This document shows, one piece after another, positions 45,501 through 57,521 of a DNA stretch of 64,000 nt. Source of the DNA: Scytalidium lignicola. Its lineage: Eukaryota > Ascomycota > Leotiomycetes. A model generated the notes under the pieces. It was not told the origin of the DNA. It did not search any database and saw nothing but the letters and a program-made list of their open reading frames with translations. A program made the translations under genes and the position numbers. The first letter of the stretch is position 1, and each line of letters starts with the position of its first letter. The DNA lies in contig NCSJ02000084.1 of NCBI GenBank assembly GCA_002812745.2, positions 1-64,000 of the forward strand, given 5' to 3'.

Positions 45501-48500
45501 TCAGACAATCATGCTCCTCGTTCGTTGATGATATCGCTCTCTGGAAGTACCGGTTTGAGGTCGTTCCACTGCTGCTGCTTTCATTAGGCTTTCTTCACGC
45601 TTGAGAACAAGGCTGCACCAGCCATTCTTAGCGCCCTCGCTCTCTTTGCCAATGCAAGCATCCAGAACCTTCATCCAGCCTTCCTTATCTACGCGTGTAT
45701 CAGCGTAGAAGTCGATTACCTCGCCATTGTTGAATCGAATACGGAAACCTTCTTCGACAAACATGTAGCCCTCCTCTTCTTCAGCGAAACCAGACTTTCG
45801 GCGCGTGCCTCCTTTACCACTAGTTTCCCTTTGAGTGAGAGCACTGCGGTCATCAATGAGTTTGCAGGCATTAGCTAGGTTGATAGTAGCTCGAGGTTGG
45901 CGTGTTGATTCATGATAAGCTGTGAGCTTGCTGCCCTTCAATTTAAAGAAACGGCGACGCCAATACTACATAATATTAGTATGAGAAAATCATACGCATC
46001 AAAGAGAGTAGATATGACTTACGGGACAATCTCCGCCTTGCTGACTTAGGTGGCCTTCCCAATTCCGAGCAAGTGCCGCTTCCGCATCCTTCATTTCGCG
46101 AATGCATGAGTTCATGCTCTTGGGCATATCATCATCTGTTGCACCCTTTGGTTTTGGTACGAATAGAAGTTGTAGTTCAAGTTTTCCAATCTTATATGGT
46201 GCTCGCCGTTGGATTTGAGAAGTTCCTCGCTTGCTACGTGAGTTGGAAGAGTAGTTTGGATCTTCAGTAGCCCACTCATTGAAGCATGCAACATCAACAA
46301 CGTAAGGACGCCCAAAGCAGTTTGTCTCATGGTCCTTGAGACAGACATACGACCGTCCAAAGCTTCCATCTTCGGCAGCCAAAGGAGACAGAAGATCCCA
46401 CGTAGTGGGCTGATCTAAGGCTCTCTTAGCCTGAGCTTCTCGTTGCTTTTGCTGGGCAATGCGTTGCTCTTCCTCCTTCTGCTTCATCTCAAGCTCTTTC
46501 CGTTTCTTAGGAGACGCAAAGACTCGGCTGAAAGTTGAAGGTTTCTGTGCCTTTGGAGTTTTAGGAGGAGATTCTGCTATACGCTTTGGAGCCGGCTTCT
46601 CAAGTTTTGCATTCAATGTCAGCTGAAATTCCAGTTCATTTGGGACCACGAGTTCAAATTCTTGACCGATTGGTGCGTTTCTTCCCAATTCAAGCCATGC
46701 AGTAGTGACGCAGTGGACACCATTATCAAGGGTCAAACTGAACCAGCTACGCTCATCTGTGTCTGTGGTCAGAGCACGCACGAATGCCTAAGGTTGAAGC
46801 AAAACTTACTTTTTGGCAATGGTAAGTCAAGGTCTTTCACACCAATCACTTTGACAAAGAGTCTACCTCGCTCACCACCCTCCTCGCTGAACGTTTCAAT
46901 AGGATCTTCTGTTACTATACCTAGGCCGGCAACATTGCTGTCATGGCCTGGCAGGGGTGGTACAGCACCAGGAGCTGGCTTCTTACGAGAGCTCGATGCG
47001 ACACGACTGCTAGACTTTCGTGGCTGACCATTCCATGGCTCAACAGTCCATGACTGAGGACGTTCCTTCTTTACTGGAGAGTTACCTGCTGAGCGCGTCC
47101 CCCTAAAGTCATCTACATCTCTATCGAGATTGCTGCTAGCAACGACGATTTTCGTATTCTGTCTCATCAGATATCCGCGCTGTTTACGGGATGTTACGTT
47201 AGCTAATGTTCTATAATGATTTTGAGAGGTAAATTTGGACACTTGTCCATCGTTGGTATTCAAAATGACCATGGGCAAGCAAAATGGGTGGATCACAACC
47301 TTTTGGGCTTCAATAACTCTATCGAAATCTTTGTCCAGGCTCAATCCTAGGTCGCCGCCAATATCTAGAGTCAGACTCTTCTTCTTGAAGCTTTCCTGCC
47401 TGACTAATTCAGTACCATCTATCCCCTTATCTTCAGTCTCATTATCAAGATTCAACGAAGGCCTATTGTGATGCCTTTGTGGGATTGGAGGGATGGGAGT
47501 CTCTCCACTGACTTGTCGACGGAGGTCGCGCATAGCCTGGAGATCTGATGGCGTTGTTGATGGTCGCGTCTTAAGTTTTGACCCAGAAGATTTAATAGTA
47601 GCAACGTTCTCTGGGATACTTGGAGACTCTCGTGGCGGTGAAGGAGGAACTATTGGATGTCGAAGCACGGAATCAGGAGTCTCTACATCGGAATCTTCCT
47701 CTTCTTCCGGTCCCCACCCGCTTCCATCATAGTCTGGCTTCGGCAGTGACTTTTCGATGTCTTGATCCGGAGTTTCAGGGCGCCTGAGATAGTCATGAAC
47801 GTCCGACATACTCAACCGTTTTCCCTCAGTATTTTTCTCGGCTTCCTCTGCAAGTGGTTCTGTAACTATTGGAGATGGAATTATGGTGGATTGCAAATCG
47901 TGACCAAAATCGCTATCGTTCACTAGACCGCCGAAGTCTGGCAATGAGGTCTCATGCTCTGCTATAGTAATCTCGGCGCACGACTCATCTTTGGCTGGGC
48001 TACTTGGACGGGGAGTTGCAACATCTTCGGTTGGTGTCATTTCATTGCTTTCATTAAAGGGGGTTGGATCAGCGGCCTGTTCAACTGCCTCTTCAGTATC
48101 ATCATCTTCTTCTTCTTCATCTTCTTCATCATCATCATCTTCTTCTGTGACATCGTGGTGGATAACAGATTCATCCTGGTCATACTGGCTTGATGCCGAA
48201 TCCTCCCGCTGGTACATTTCAGGAATATCGTACACATCGATCTCATTATCATCATCTGCCTCAGATTTGATAACAATACTATCTTCCGTTATATCAGAGT
48301 TCTCCGGTGGATCAACTTCGGTAGAAGGAAGTGGAGTATCCGGGTCAAGAGGAAGTAAACGTTCAGAACGTCCAGGGCTTGAGCTAGGTGGTGGAGATGA
48401 AAAGGTGTATTCAGAATCTCCGCCAAGCCCAATTTGGCCGTTAATCCTGCGAAGGATTGACTCCCGTGAGATACGGGGTGGCAATTGATATGCACTGAGA

Positions 48501-50122
48501 TCGGGGAGACTATCAAGGGTATCTTCATCCCCGTGAATACTAGCAGCTTTGGTCTCATGTTCAGGAGTTCGGCTAATGCTACGTTCACGGGCACCTGCCC
48601 GTCTCATTCGGCGTTCTCTCTGTTCCTCTGCAGGAGTTTTTGGCTTGTCATCGTCCTGAATCATCATCAAGCGCAACCGTTCCTCTAAAGACATCCTACT
48701 ACCTCCCATTCCTTGGATGTCGGATTTGCTGATAGCCGATGGAGGAGGTGTTCTCTGTCGATTTGCAACTCCGTCCGTGCCTCCCGAGATAACTGAAGAC
48801 ATCGAGCCAGTTCGTGCAGATTTGCCAGGCAGAGGTGGAAGAGGACGGTGCTCTCCATTGGAGTTCAGGGAATCGTTGCGGCCGGAATTTGCACGTACAA
48901 TAACCGGAGCTGGTCTAGCATCAGCCATGGGACTACCTTCTGGTTCATCGAAAGGATCTTCGAGATACCCATCCATTATTTCATGGGCAGTTGCAGGGCT
49001 CGCATGCCGCCAGTCTTCAGGGCCAACAACTGGGGTCTTATCAGTATCTTCAAGAGACGCATCAAAACTATCATCTTGCTCGAATGAACCGCCATGATGA
49101 TATAGTTCTTCATCTTCATCCTCCGCAGAGTCGTAGCTATTTTCACGTGATCCGCTTCCCACTGAGGATATGTCTGGTGTTACCATCTCATACTCATTGA
49201 CTTGTGGAGGTGCAGCATCAAACGTCACACTCTTTGCGTGCCTATGGAGAGTTCGTCCAGGAGGAAGTTGACGCTCATCGCCTGAATTGTCTTCGGAATA
49301 GCCACTCGTCTGTGAGTTAAAGCTCGCGGCGGGGTTATAACGTGAGGACAGGGACGATTTGGTAGGTGACACTTGATTCTTGCTTGGAGATGGCGATAGT
49401 ACTGGTAGTACATCTTTCTTTGCTGGCGTTTTGGTTGAAGGGGAGAGCGGAAGACTAGTTTTACTCTCATTTTTGTGGTGTCCAAATGGGCTTCTGCCGT
49501 AAATGCCGGTAGGCCCATGTACTGTCTTTGCCAATGGACGCTCAACTACCGGAACCGAAGTTGGGTCATATTCCTGTTTCTGTTCACGGGCGAACATGTT
49601 GCTATTCTTAACGCGAGAAGCCTTCTGAAGCCGTTCAATAGATGATCGTCTAGTTGGCGAAGGAGAATAGTCTCTCAGCGGGAACAGCTCATTTTCAGAT
49701 TTGAGGCGGTTTGGCGTTGCTGGATCACGGCCTTGCCAGAAGAGTCGTGGTGAGGAGTTCCCCTCAGAAGCATTGAATGGAGAGGACTGGAATGGAGATG
49801 AATCTACATTACCCGTCTTCTGTGCATCTGATCAGTTTAACAGTCCCAAAGGACGGATTCAGCGGGATATTACCTTAGTTGACTGATTAAAGTTGGGAGA
49901 ATTTCTTCTCTGAGATGTTAGACCAAGTTCTGAAAGTGGTCGTGGTAGAGAAGACGCGGTCATCTTTGTTGAGGAACCAGTTGGTGTACCCTTCTGAATG
50001 CGCAAAGGATGAACCTGTTTGTTTATCAGCAACTCAGATCTTTTATCTCTCTTATCGTCGAATATCAATTCCGATTGCACCACTGGACTATATAGACATA
50101 CCGGCTGAGTTGTCGAGGCCAT
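45501..50122 (-). CDS. bud4: Bud4/anillin-related septation protein with C-terminal PH domain
   Basis: Four exons: 50122-49874, 49819-46810, 46756-46023 and 45965-45501, total 4458 nt, 1485 aa. Introns of 54, 53 and 57 nt are GT-AG and restore PLPKNERSWFSLTLDNG and CPYWRRRFFKLKG exactly at the joins. The first 850 residues are disordered, Ser/Pro-rich, with an acidic run (EEDDDDEEDEEEEDDD). The conserved anillin-homology part follows (LFVKVIGVKDLDLPLPK, HCVTTAWLELGRNAPIGQEF, LELQLLFVPKPKG). A PH domain ends the protein (YWRRRFFKLKGSKLTAYHES, RIRFNNGEVIDFYADT, WMKVLDACIG). Bud4 proteins organise septins and the actomyosin ring; in filamentous fungi they mark septation sites. All expected parts are present. 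It is transcribed toward the purine-repeat region. Confidence 0.93.
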
Positions 50123-52944
50123 CTCAGTAGAATAGAATCAAATGTATCTTTGTTGTTTGTGCTGCTGGCAGCTTAGAAGGTACTTGGCTAAATCTGGTGC
50201 TGGCGGGGAGCAGTCGCAGAGGCGAGAGCTTCGCACACCTTGGATATATGTACCTCAGATAGAGAGGGGAATGTGTCGCTCGTACACAATTTGTACCAAA
50301 TGTTCCCACAGCACAGCGAGGAAGAACAGAACTGCAAGCAGCAAGGAATGAGATGAAGAAGAGATATGGAGCAGATTGGCGGGTTGGAGAGGTTATGGGC
50401 CCGTTGTGAGTGGAGGAATGGCGTAAACAAAATGGTGGCCGGTTACCATGGCAACTTATGGGTGCTGTTTCACGACCTTCTCCTAGCTGATGCAAGCGAT
50501 CGCGATTTACTTACAATCCAAGCCGTCTGATTTGGACCCGGTTCTGGGCAGTTCATGCGATAAAGAAGCAAATTAAAACATAGCTGCTGATGCATGTTTG
50601 GCCTGATGGTCACGCGGGCGAACACAATACAGTAATTAAGTGGCCATACTGTAAAAACCGCATTGCTTGACGGTGTGCGAAATTCGGTAAGAAACTAATC
50701 CATAATCGACATATCGTTTGTTTATATAAATCACAATCTCTAAATCGACCCGATCGTGAAATCCATTTCTATTCGTGTACTTTCGTGGTTGAAGCTGCAC
50801 TTCCTCATCCTCGATAGATTTCATCTCCAGCAGGGGTATAAGATCCTGTGTTGATAATGTTGTCACCCTCGAGTAGAACCAAACGACAGCCATCTCCAAA
50901 GCTACCACGTTGGATCCAGTCCAGCGTCTAGCGCATCAACGTAATCATAGGCTTCTGTGGCTCTAGGCTGTGGGCTTCAACCACCACTCGTCACCGTGTA
51001 ATGAAAACTTCCTAGGATATTCTAGGAGACTGGGGCGGGGACTATTATGCGTAGGAGTTTATTATTTTGTTGCAAGTCCTCACCACAGCTAAAGGTTGGC
51101 CAAAGCACGCTAAACTACAGTGCCCCGGTTTGTTTGTATGGTGGGTCTGTTGCAGCCTTGATTCTACATTCAGGCTACAAAAGGCGTACAGCCAATAAAC
51201 GTCAACTATTTGAGGCAGAATTTCTATATACTTCTATGAAATGCTGTATTAGGAAAGCGGTAATTATAGATGTGGTGGCAAAAGTAAGGCGACAATTTGA
51301 CCCACCATACAAACAAACCGGGGGGCACTGTACTATCATCTACGGCACTCCATAATTTAACTCTAAATAATAATCCAAAGAATCTTTGATTTTGTCAACA
51401 GTTATCATCTTAGGCAAATTTCACAATATAGATTTCGGGAAAGGATTTACCGCCAAGAATTCGTGTTGATGTTATCTGAATGTCTGAATTTTTGTTAAAT
51501 CGACTTCTTTATCTGAAGACAATGTCTGTGTACCATATACACTGTGTAGGAATAAATATATTCGGAAGTCTCAACAACCACTTATTCTTTTTCATTCTCG
51601 TTTTTGTCTTTGCCTTTAACGTTATATAATTTAAGCCAATCGCACAGACCGCGACATCTTGTATATTTATCCCGGTAAGGCTTTCTCCAGTACCAGTGTT
51701 CCGCAACGGGTGTAGAGCAGTTACTGCATTCCTTAAGGAAAGAAGATCAATATTGTATATCCAATGGTTTCGATGATTGATTATGAAGAGTCCACCACAA
51801 TAGTCTTAGTCAGGTTCAACCTTCCATAGGGCAAATTACTCAAGAGTTGTATATGCCTTTAACGTTAAGCTTCATTGCAAAAGTTAAGAATCGGTAAATC
51901 GTTTTTCCGATGTACGGTACAACTGCGGGGCACCATGTGAAGTTACAGGATTGAGCTTCTCAAGCTCTAAAGACAGATGATGAAATAGCCTGTTCCTCTT
52001 CTTTAGTTTTGCTGTACATTGCCCACAGCAAATCAGGAAAGGACGACTGACTGCAAGAAATGTTCTTCTGAATTAGACTCTTACTGTGTTACGTCCAATA
52101 ATTGCAAGCACTGTATAAGTCGTTATAATGACCCTTTATTCAATCCTAACCAACCCCGAATTGAAGTCTACCAATTGAAATCCGGAATCCCGTGTGGCAT
52201 AAATTGGGTAGTCAGACAGTTAATCTGGAGTCGAAGTTCAAGCCTTCCTCAGGGAATTCGCGGGTTTCTCTGCTACTTTCCTTTAACCCCCTTCCTTTAT
52301 ATTCAAATTCTGCTCCGTGATACNTTTTTTTAATTTTAATTCTCGCCTAACTGAAAGTTACCTACCCCCTTCTGTAAATGGTAGGCACCAAATGAGCTTA
52401 TGCAGTAACGACGTAAAGAACATGTATGAAATGTACAGAGTGTGCTCTAATATTCCACTCGCAGAATGATTCACTATCATATATTGTCTAGCTATCGTAC
52501 AGAGATTGAAATTATCCGAATTGCCTATGCAGTTACTTTTCATTTAGAATGGTCACAGCAAAATCCTGTAACAATGATCTTTACGCATGGCTGGTATCAG
52601 TAGTAATATGTCGTGTCAACCGTCTGTCTCGCCACCTAGCGTGCTAACTATTGTCCCTCTGCATTGNAAAGAACCGGGGCCGTCTCCAAGGAACATACAT
52701 TCTAAGCAAGAATCATTCATGGTGAAACCAGAAGCATGTAAATATTTGATAACCATAAGTTAGTGCTTTTCATTCGAGTAGCCTGAAGAGAATAATTTAG
52801 ACCCTCAAAATCAGGGCAGGAAGCAAATTCTGGACGAGTAAATTTGTTCAATTCGCAGTTTACGCTAAAGCTATACTATGTCCACCATACAGTTGCACAT
52901 TTCATCGTCACGACCCCAATACACCAAATACAGTAATTCTTACA
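50123..52944. other. 2.8-kb intergenic region with one MITE
   Basis: Promoter of the Bud4 gene and 3' side of coronin. Open frames (50124-50495, 50636-50908, 51509-51706 and others) have no domain signal. It holds the inverted-repeat element at 51118-51330 and a small palindrome at 50625-50650 (TACAGTA...TACTGTA). Ns beside homopolymers lie at 52324 and 52667. Confidence 0.5.
51118..51330. mobile_element. MITE with TA target duplication
   Basis: 213 bp bounded by 30/32-bp inverted repeats (left 51118-51147 CAGTGCCCCGGTTTGTTTGT onward, right 51299-51330). They are identical except for two extra C in the right copy and are flanked by TA at 51116-51117 and 51331-51332. The interior has no coding capacity. 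Size, termini and TA fit a non-autonomous Tc1/mariner/pogo-type element. It shows no RIP damage, so it is young or low-copy. Confidence 0.88.
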
Positions 52945-55196
52945 CTAAGACTTTGCAGCCTCCAACTCCAACTCCAGCTGTCTTATCCTCTCATTCTGAT
53001 CACTTGTAGCTCCGCCACTCCCAACCTGCATTCTCAGTGTGTCAACTTCTCTCGCCAGCAACCCGATCTTCTCGCTCTGCGCTGTGATGGTTCTAGTCTG
53101 AGCCTCAAGCATAGCCTTAATCTGTTCCAGACTATTTTCGACCTTGCTCCCATTTTCTGTGGCACGAGAAGTCGTAGGACTTGTAGTTTTAGAAGGTACT
53201 GGTGCAGCCACTTTAACTGGTACTGGTTGAGCAGCAGGAGAAGCCTGAAGTGGAGAGGTTTTCGTAGGTGAGGGGGCCATGGTGTTAACAGGAGCAGGGG
53301 TAGCTTTCGCTGCAGCTGGAACGGTTTTCTGGACAGGCTTAGAGACTTCTTCAAAGTTGGATGTCTCATCTGCATCGATATCATCATCTTCCTTATCCTG
53401 GAACTTAGATGCCATGGCTGCAATTGAACCTTTCTGTTCAACCATGCTTGGTGGGGGACCGCGTGATGTGACAGCGGCTACAGGTTCGGGATCTTTCCTC
53501 GGCGCGGGAGAGACAGTCTTCGCTTGTGTCGGTGCTGGCGTTGGAGCAGAAACAGGTGGTTTATAATCTGCTGGAACTTCTTTAGGCGCGTTTCCCTCAT
53601 AGATGCTCTCCAGGTCGATCTTTGCCGGGATACCATCCTTCCCAGACAGCCATTCTTCTGCTGAGACAGCTGGCTTGAGGCCTGTTGCTGGTGGGTAAAT
53701 ATCTGATTGGAAAACTTCTGCACGTCGTGGCACAGTGAAAGAGATGGGCTCAATATAAGAATCGTTGACAGTTTTGTATGCCCTCATGACCTCGTTTTCA
53801 CGAACCTATAGAGTGTCAGATTTGAGACTCGAGTTGTCAAACTGTGATAACTCACATCTAAGCCACGTCTTGGAAGAAATGCGATACCACGTTGAGGATC
53901 ACCGGATTTGTATTCCGACAAGAATTCAAATTTATCGTTCTCATATTCGAAATATCGGATATTACCGTCACCTTTGCCTGCAAGATACAGGCACTGGGTT
54001 CCATCATCTATATATTCCGTCAATTAAAGTCTCATAGAGCAGAAGAAAGAGGGAAAGAGAGAGAACATACCCCAGAAAGGCATGCAAACACCAGATATGG
54101 AGTCAAGAATCGTGAAGCCTCCAATTGGTTCAGCCGGATTCCCTACATCCCAAAGAGCCATTTGACGGTCACTCATCTTGCTAAACCCAGTTGTAGCAAG
54201 CCTATTATGTTCACCCATCCACACAACACGACTATTCTTCGCACCAGTATGACCTGAAACCTCATGCGCCGCCCGCTCCTGACGCGTATCCCAGATGCGC
54301 AGTTTCTTGTCTCGAGAGGTTGTGGCTAGCATGGTTCCGTTCGCGCTCCAGGAGAGAGACTGGACTATATCATTGTGCTTGAGGGTCAAATGTGGCGTGC
54401 CAGTGGAGATATCCCATAGCTTGATAGTGTAGTCCCCAGAGGCAGAGGCGAGAATATTTTCAGCTCCGGGATTGAAGAGAACCTGACCAACCTTTCTACT
54501 AGTTGTTAGAGTTTCCTCTCACTCTGACAAGAGCGAACTTACCTTGAATGGCCAGAAAGCTTGCTTACAGGTGCGACATCTTGCGGTTCATCTCCATCAT
54601 GATACAGAGTAAACCCTTGGGGAACCTGCCATATAAAGACCTTACCATCATCAGAACCAGAGGCAATGACACGATCATTGAATGGATTCCTGGCTTCAAT
54701 CAGTACCTTATATCCAAAAAGGTAGAGGATATGTAGCAGCCATACCAATCAGTGTCTAAGACAGCCGCGGTATGGCCCCTAAACAGCGGGATTTGCTCTG
54801 GCAGTCTTCCTCTTTCGTTGAGCGGTACAACAGCAAAGGCACCACCACCACTCGCCTCCCAATTCACTGCTATATATTCAGGGTTGACCTATGAAAGCAA
54901 GTACAAGTAAGCAACTATCTTCATCGAATCGTTACAATCTCGTGAAATCACGGGAGTCCTATTACGGAAGCCTACTCACCTTCACTAAGTTCGTATCCCA
55001 CGCATTGCGACTAATGTGCAAGTTGTCATAACAAGATTCCTTCCTCGTTGACTTCCCGAATACGTGTCCTAAAAAGATCTGTTAAATGCGTTCAAGTTGT
55101 GGTACACCCTGATTATATTGTTCTGCTCTCGTGCCTTGAAGAATGAGGGAGGGTAAGCTTACGATATTTCGACGCGCGCACAAATCTACCTGCCAT
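52945..55196 (-). CDS. crn1: Coronin, actin-binding WD40 protein
   Basis: Seven exons: 55196-55163, 55068-54980, 54888-54746, 54689-54543, 54495-54071, 54007-53856 and 53805-52945, total 1851 nt, 616 aa. Introns of 47-94 nt are GT-AG and all frame-consistent. The N-terminus (MAGRFVRASKYRHVFGK, then NAWDTNLVKVNPEYIAVNWE) is the conserved coronin signature. WD repeats follow (IASGSDDGKVFIWQVP, LSGHSRKVGQVLFNP, NILASASGDYTIKLWD, MLATTSRDKKLRIWDTR, DRQMALWDVGN), then the coronin C-terminal extension (GDGNIRYFEYENDKFEFLSE, QRGIAFLPRRGLD, IYPPATGLKPAVSAEEW). A Pro/Ala-rich linker leads to a C-terminal coiled coil (SEKIGLLAREVDTLRMQV, RIRQLELELEAAKS) for oligomerisation. Acts on cortical actin patches and Arp2/3. 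Intact. Confidence 0.96.
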
Positions 55197-55736
55197 TCCC
55201 GATCATGCAATATGAATATGGAAATTCGTATATATAAGGAGCTGTGTGCTTGACAATGAGTCTGGGAAGGTGAGGTTCAGGTCAGTCGTGGACAAGGTGT
55301 TCAAGTTGAAGGGGCTGCGCGTCAAAGGTAGCGGTGGATTTAAGTTACAGTAAGGTGTAGAGAAGCTGAGGTCCTGAAACAAACTTACTGATTCCTAAAC
55401 GATTGCCTTCAGTGATTATTTCCCAAACAAACCAATTAATCCACAAAATACACTTGATTAAATTTTCTTTTGCAATATTCAACTAATTCCTCTTCTATAC
55501 AGGTCTTTCGAGCTTCAAAGGGACTGTCGTGCAGTCGCAACGGCTAAGCCATGAACGAGATCGCTCTTTCCAGCTATTCTCCTTCCAGCCTTATACCCAT
55601 AACCGCCGCTCCACCACTCCACTCGACCGCCTGGATCAGCAAACCGACATGAAACGTTATTGGGCTGCATTAGGATAGACATATCAGTTTATTTAACTAA
55701 TATAAGAATGAATAGTGACTCGCCTAGCAAGAATTA
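55197..55736. promoter_or_regulatory. Coronin promoter region / tRNA 5' flank
   Basis: 540 bp with no open frame of note. Several AT-only stretches occur near 55220-55240 and 55395-55500. Nothing more specific is supported. Confidence 0.4.
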
Positions 55737-55822
55737 AGTCGTATGGTCTAATGGTTATGATATCTCGTTCACAAATGAACATTGATCCGAGATGGTTCTG
55801 AGTTCGATCCTCAGTACGACTA
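55737..55822 (+). tRNA. tRNA-Val (CAC) with 13-nt intron
   Basis: Perfect 7-bp acceptor stem (AGTCGTA 55737-55743 with TACGACT 55815-55821, discriminator A 55822). Anticodon stem TCTCG (55763-55767) pairs with CGAGA (55788-55792). The loop begins TTCACA, so the anticodon is CAC at 55770-55772. Twenty bases separate the stem halves, so a 13-nt intron sits at the usual position after base 37. T arm CTGAG-TTCGATC-CTCAG is perfect (B box GTTCGATCC). A T run at 55824-55828 is the Pol III terminator. Confidence 0.93.
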
Positions 55823-55823
55823 A

Positions 55824-55828
55824 TTTTT
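55824..55828 (+). terminator. Pol III terminator of tRNA-Val
   Basis: TTTTT right after the discriminator base region. Confidence 0.75.
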
Positions 55829-56385
55829 CTAAATTTCTCTTTTTTATTAATTTTTTTTTGTTATTTTTAAAATTGTTAATCGACCCGTGTGAATTCGTAA
55901 AACTCTCTATGCCTGGTGTTGACGTAACTTAACCCGATTTAAAATAACTTAGCTATGACGTCTACAGGCGATATTAGATGATAGTTCCTTAAACAGTCAT
56001 GTTTATACGTTTTATATGTAATATTTTTCTTAGTTATTCCAAGAAAGTATTCTCTTACAGAGTAGGCTAGCAAATTCTTAACAAAGCCGATTATGAAACC
56101 TAGCAACCCTCGCAATTGATTTTATGCGACGCAAGGACTGGGTCGAGCAGCAATAGGGACTTTCTAGCCCTTCTATATGTCAAGTTTAGCCTTGCAAATT
56201 ACTGTACTGTACCCCGCCAGTTCCGAATTTCGAATTTCTAACGTTAGCAGAGGAGCTTAAGTAACCCCACCTTATGATTCTAGGTGTGGAACCAGTTACT
56301 TAACAAGAAAAAACCAGATCCAAAGATATCCCATTTTGATAGCTATACCTTTAAAAGGTCCTTCTCTCTGAAATTTTTTGTGAAA
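55829..56385. other. Spacer between tRNA-Val and the Ecm15-like gene
   Basis: No open frame. Near 56210 a CTGTACTGTACCCCGCC stretch resembles a mariner-type terminus, but no inverted partner was seen. Confidence 0.4.
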
Positions 56386-57130
56386 ATGTCAAAAATAGAT
56401 TATGTAAACCTACCAACACCAGAGGTCTGCGTGGCAGACTTCTGTCTCATCCCGGTATGAATCACATCCTCTATAAGTCCCAAGTGGAATCGAACCAGTG
56501 AACCCCTCAAACTGTGTACTTTGATATAAAGTAAGCCAGTGGTCTAATCTGTTTTTTAGATAGGTACCCCAACGGCTTCTGTATCTGCTGAGATCGCAGC
56601 TGTCCAACGGCTTATGAAAGCTAGCGGGCTGGTTTATTCTTTACATTCTGCTGGGACCACTGTTGGTGAGCATTTCCCTTACTACACTGCTGGTTTATTT
56701 CCTTATATATTTCATTTCTCTATATGATTTGTATCACTATTCTTATTATTTACCTCTATTCTACATACAATGGCGCTTGAATAAGACTACGAAAGCCAAC
56801 TCAACCACATGCTACTACTTACTTCCCCCTGGTTTCATTTTTTCATCTCAATATTCTTCTCTAACACCACAAACAGAAGGTACCTGGGATGCCGTGACCA
56901 GGCTAATTGGCCAGGCCCACACTCTGGTTCATCAAAACGGAGTTGCGCGGGTCCAGACAGATATCCGGATTGGAACTAGGTAAATCTGCATTTGTAGCAG
57001 CAATTTGGTGTTTTTGTGCGAGTGAGCGCTAATTGAGAATGGAAGAACCGACAAAAAGCAGCATTTTTCGGAGAAAGTTAGCAAGGTTGAGGCTATTCTT
57101 GCCGCCGATGAAGGAAAGGAGGGAAGATGA
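56386..57130 (+). CDS. ecm15: Ecm15/UPF0045 thiamine-binding-type protein
   Basis: Four short exons that simple open-frame searches miss: 56386-56454, 56560-56665, 56877-56979 and 57046-57130, total 363 nt, 120 aa. Introns of 105, 211 and 66 nt are GT-AG and keep frame. The protein reads ADFCLIPIGTPTASVSAEIA, VQRLMKASGLVYSLHSAGTT, VEGTWDAVTRLIGQAHTLVH, GVARVQTDIRIGTRTDKKQH, FSEKVSKVEAILA, which is the whole ferredoxin-like UPF0045 (Pfam Thiamine_BP) fold including the IPIGT start and RVQTDIRIGTR signature. Yeast Ecm15 and bacterial MTH1187-type relatives bind thiamine-like ligands as tetramers; a cytosolic role is likely. Intron 1 contains an antisense tRNA-like B box. Tail-to-tail with the membrane-protein gene. 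Confidence 0.92.
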
Positions 57131-57521
57131 TATGACGACGTCAACGCAAGTTATGGTATTTGCTAAGCAGCACTTTCAATTGAGAAAGAAATAAGGAAGG
57201 GATAAGATCTTGTGAGAATCACTTCTAGGTTAAGTTGGAATCTATATCACTACTCAGATTTCGAAGGTGACGGTGTACGGTCTAGGATAAAGAGCTCATC
57301 AATCAGTTTTATTCATCAGTTCTCAAATATATACTCTACATCATGTCTCCCAGCGTGAATAAGAGAGAATAATCTCAGAAGCATACACTATATTATCCCA
57401 GCTCCTCAACTCCAGAAATGCCGCACAGCCACGCAAGTTTGTTTGTCTTCATATCTCATTCCAATTTCCAATATTCCTCTTCGATTGCTTCATCGTTCTA
57501 AATCGCCGACCGATTTGCAAC
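57131..57521. other. Intergenic between convergent genes
   Basis: 391 bp of shared 3' flank; nothing recognised. Confidence 0.5.

Noticed and set aside
47991..48488. 165-codon plus-strand frame with Ser run
   Set aside because: Antisense to the acidic tract of the Bud4 gene; GAA/GAT repeats read as Ser/Phe on the other strand.
50625..50650. TACAGTA...TACTGTA palindrome as a possible MITE
   Set aside because: Only 26 bp with 7-bp arms, no duplication beyond TA-like ends; too short to support.
56410..56607. Minus-strand 65-codon frame and a full antisense tRNA gene over the same bases
   Set aside because: The interval is exon 1, intron 1 and part of exon 2 of the Ecm15 gene. The tRNA-like boxes do not give paired acceptor or anticodon arms, so only a relic is suggested.
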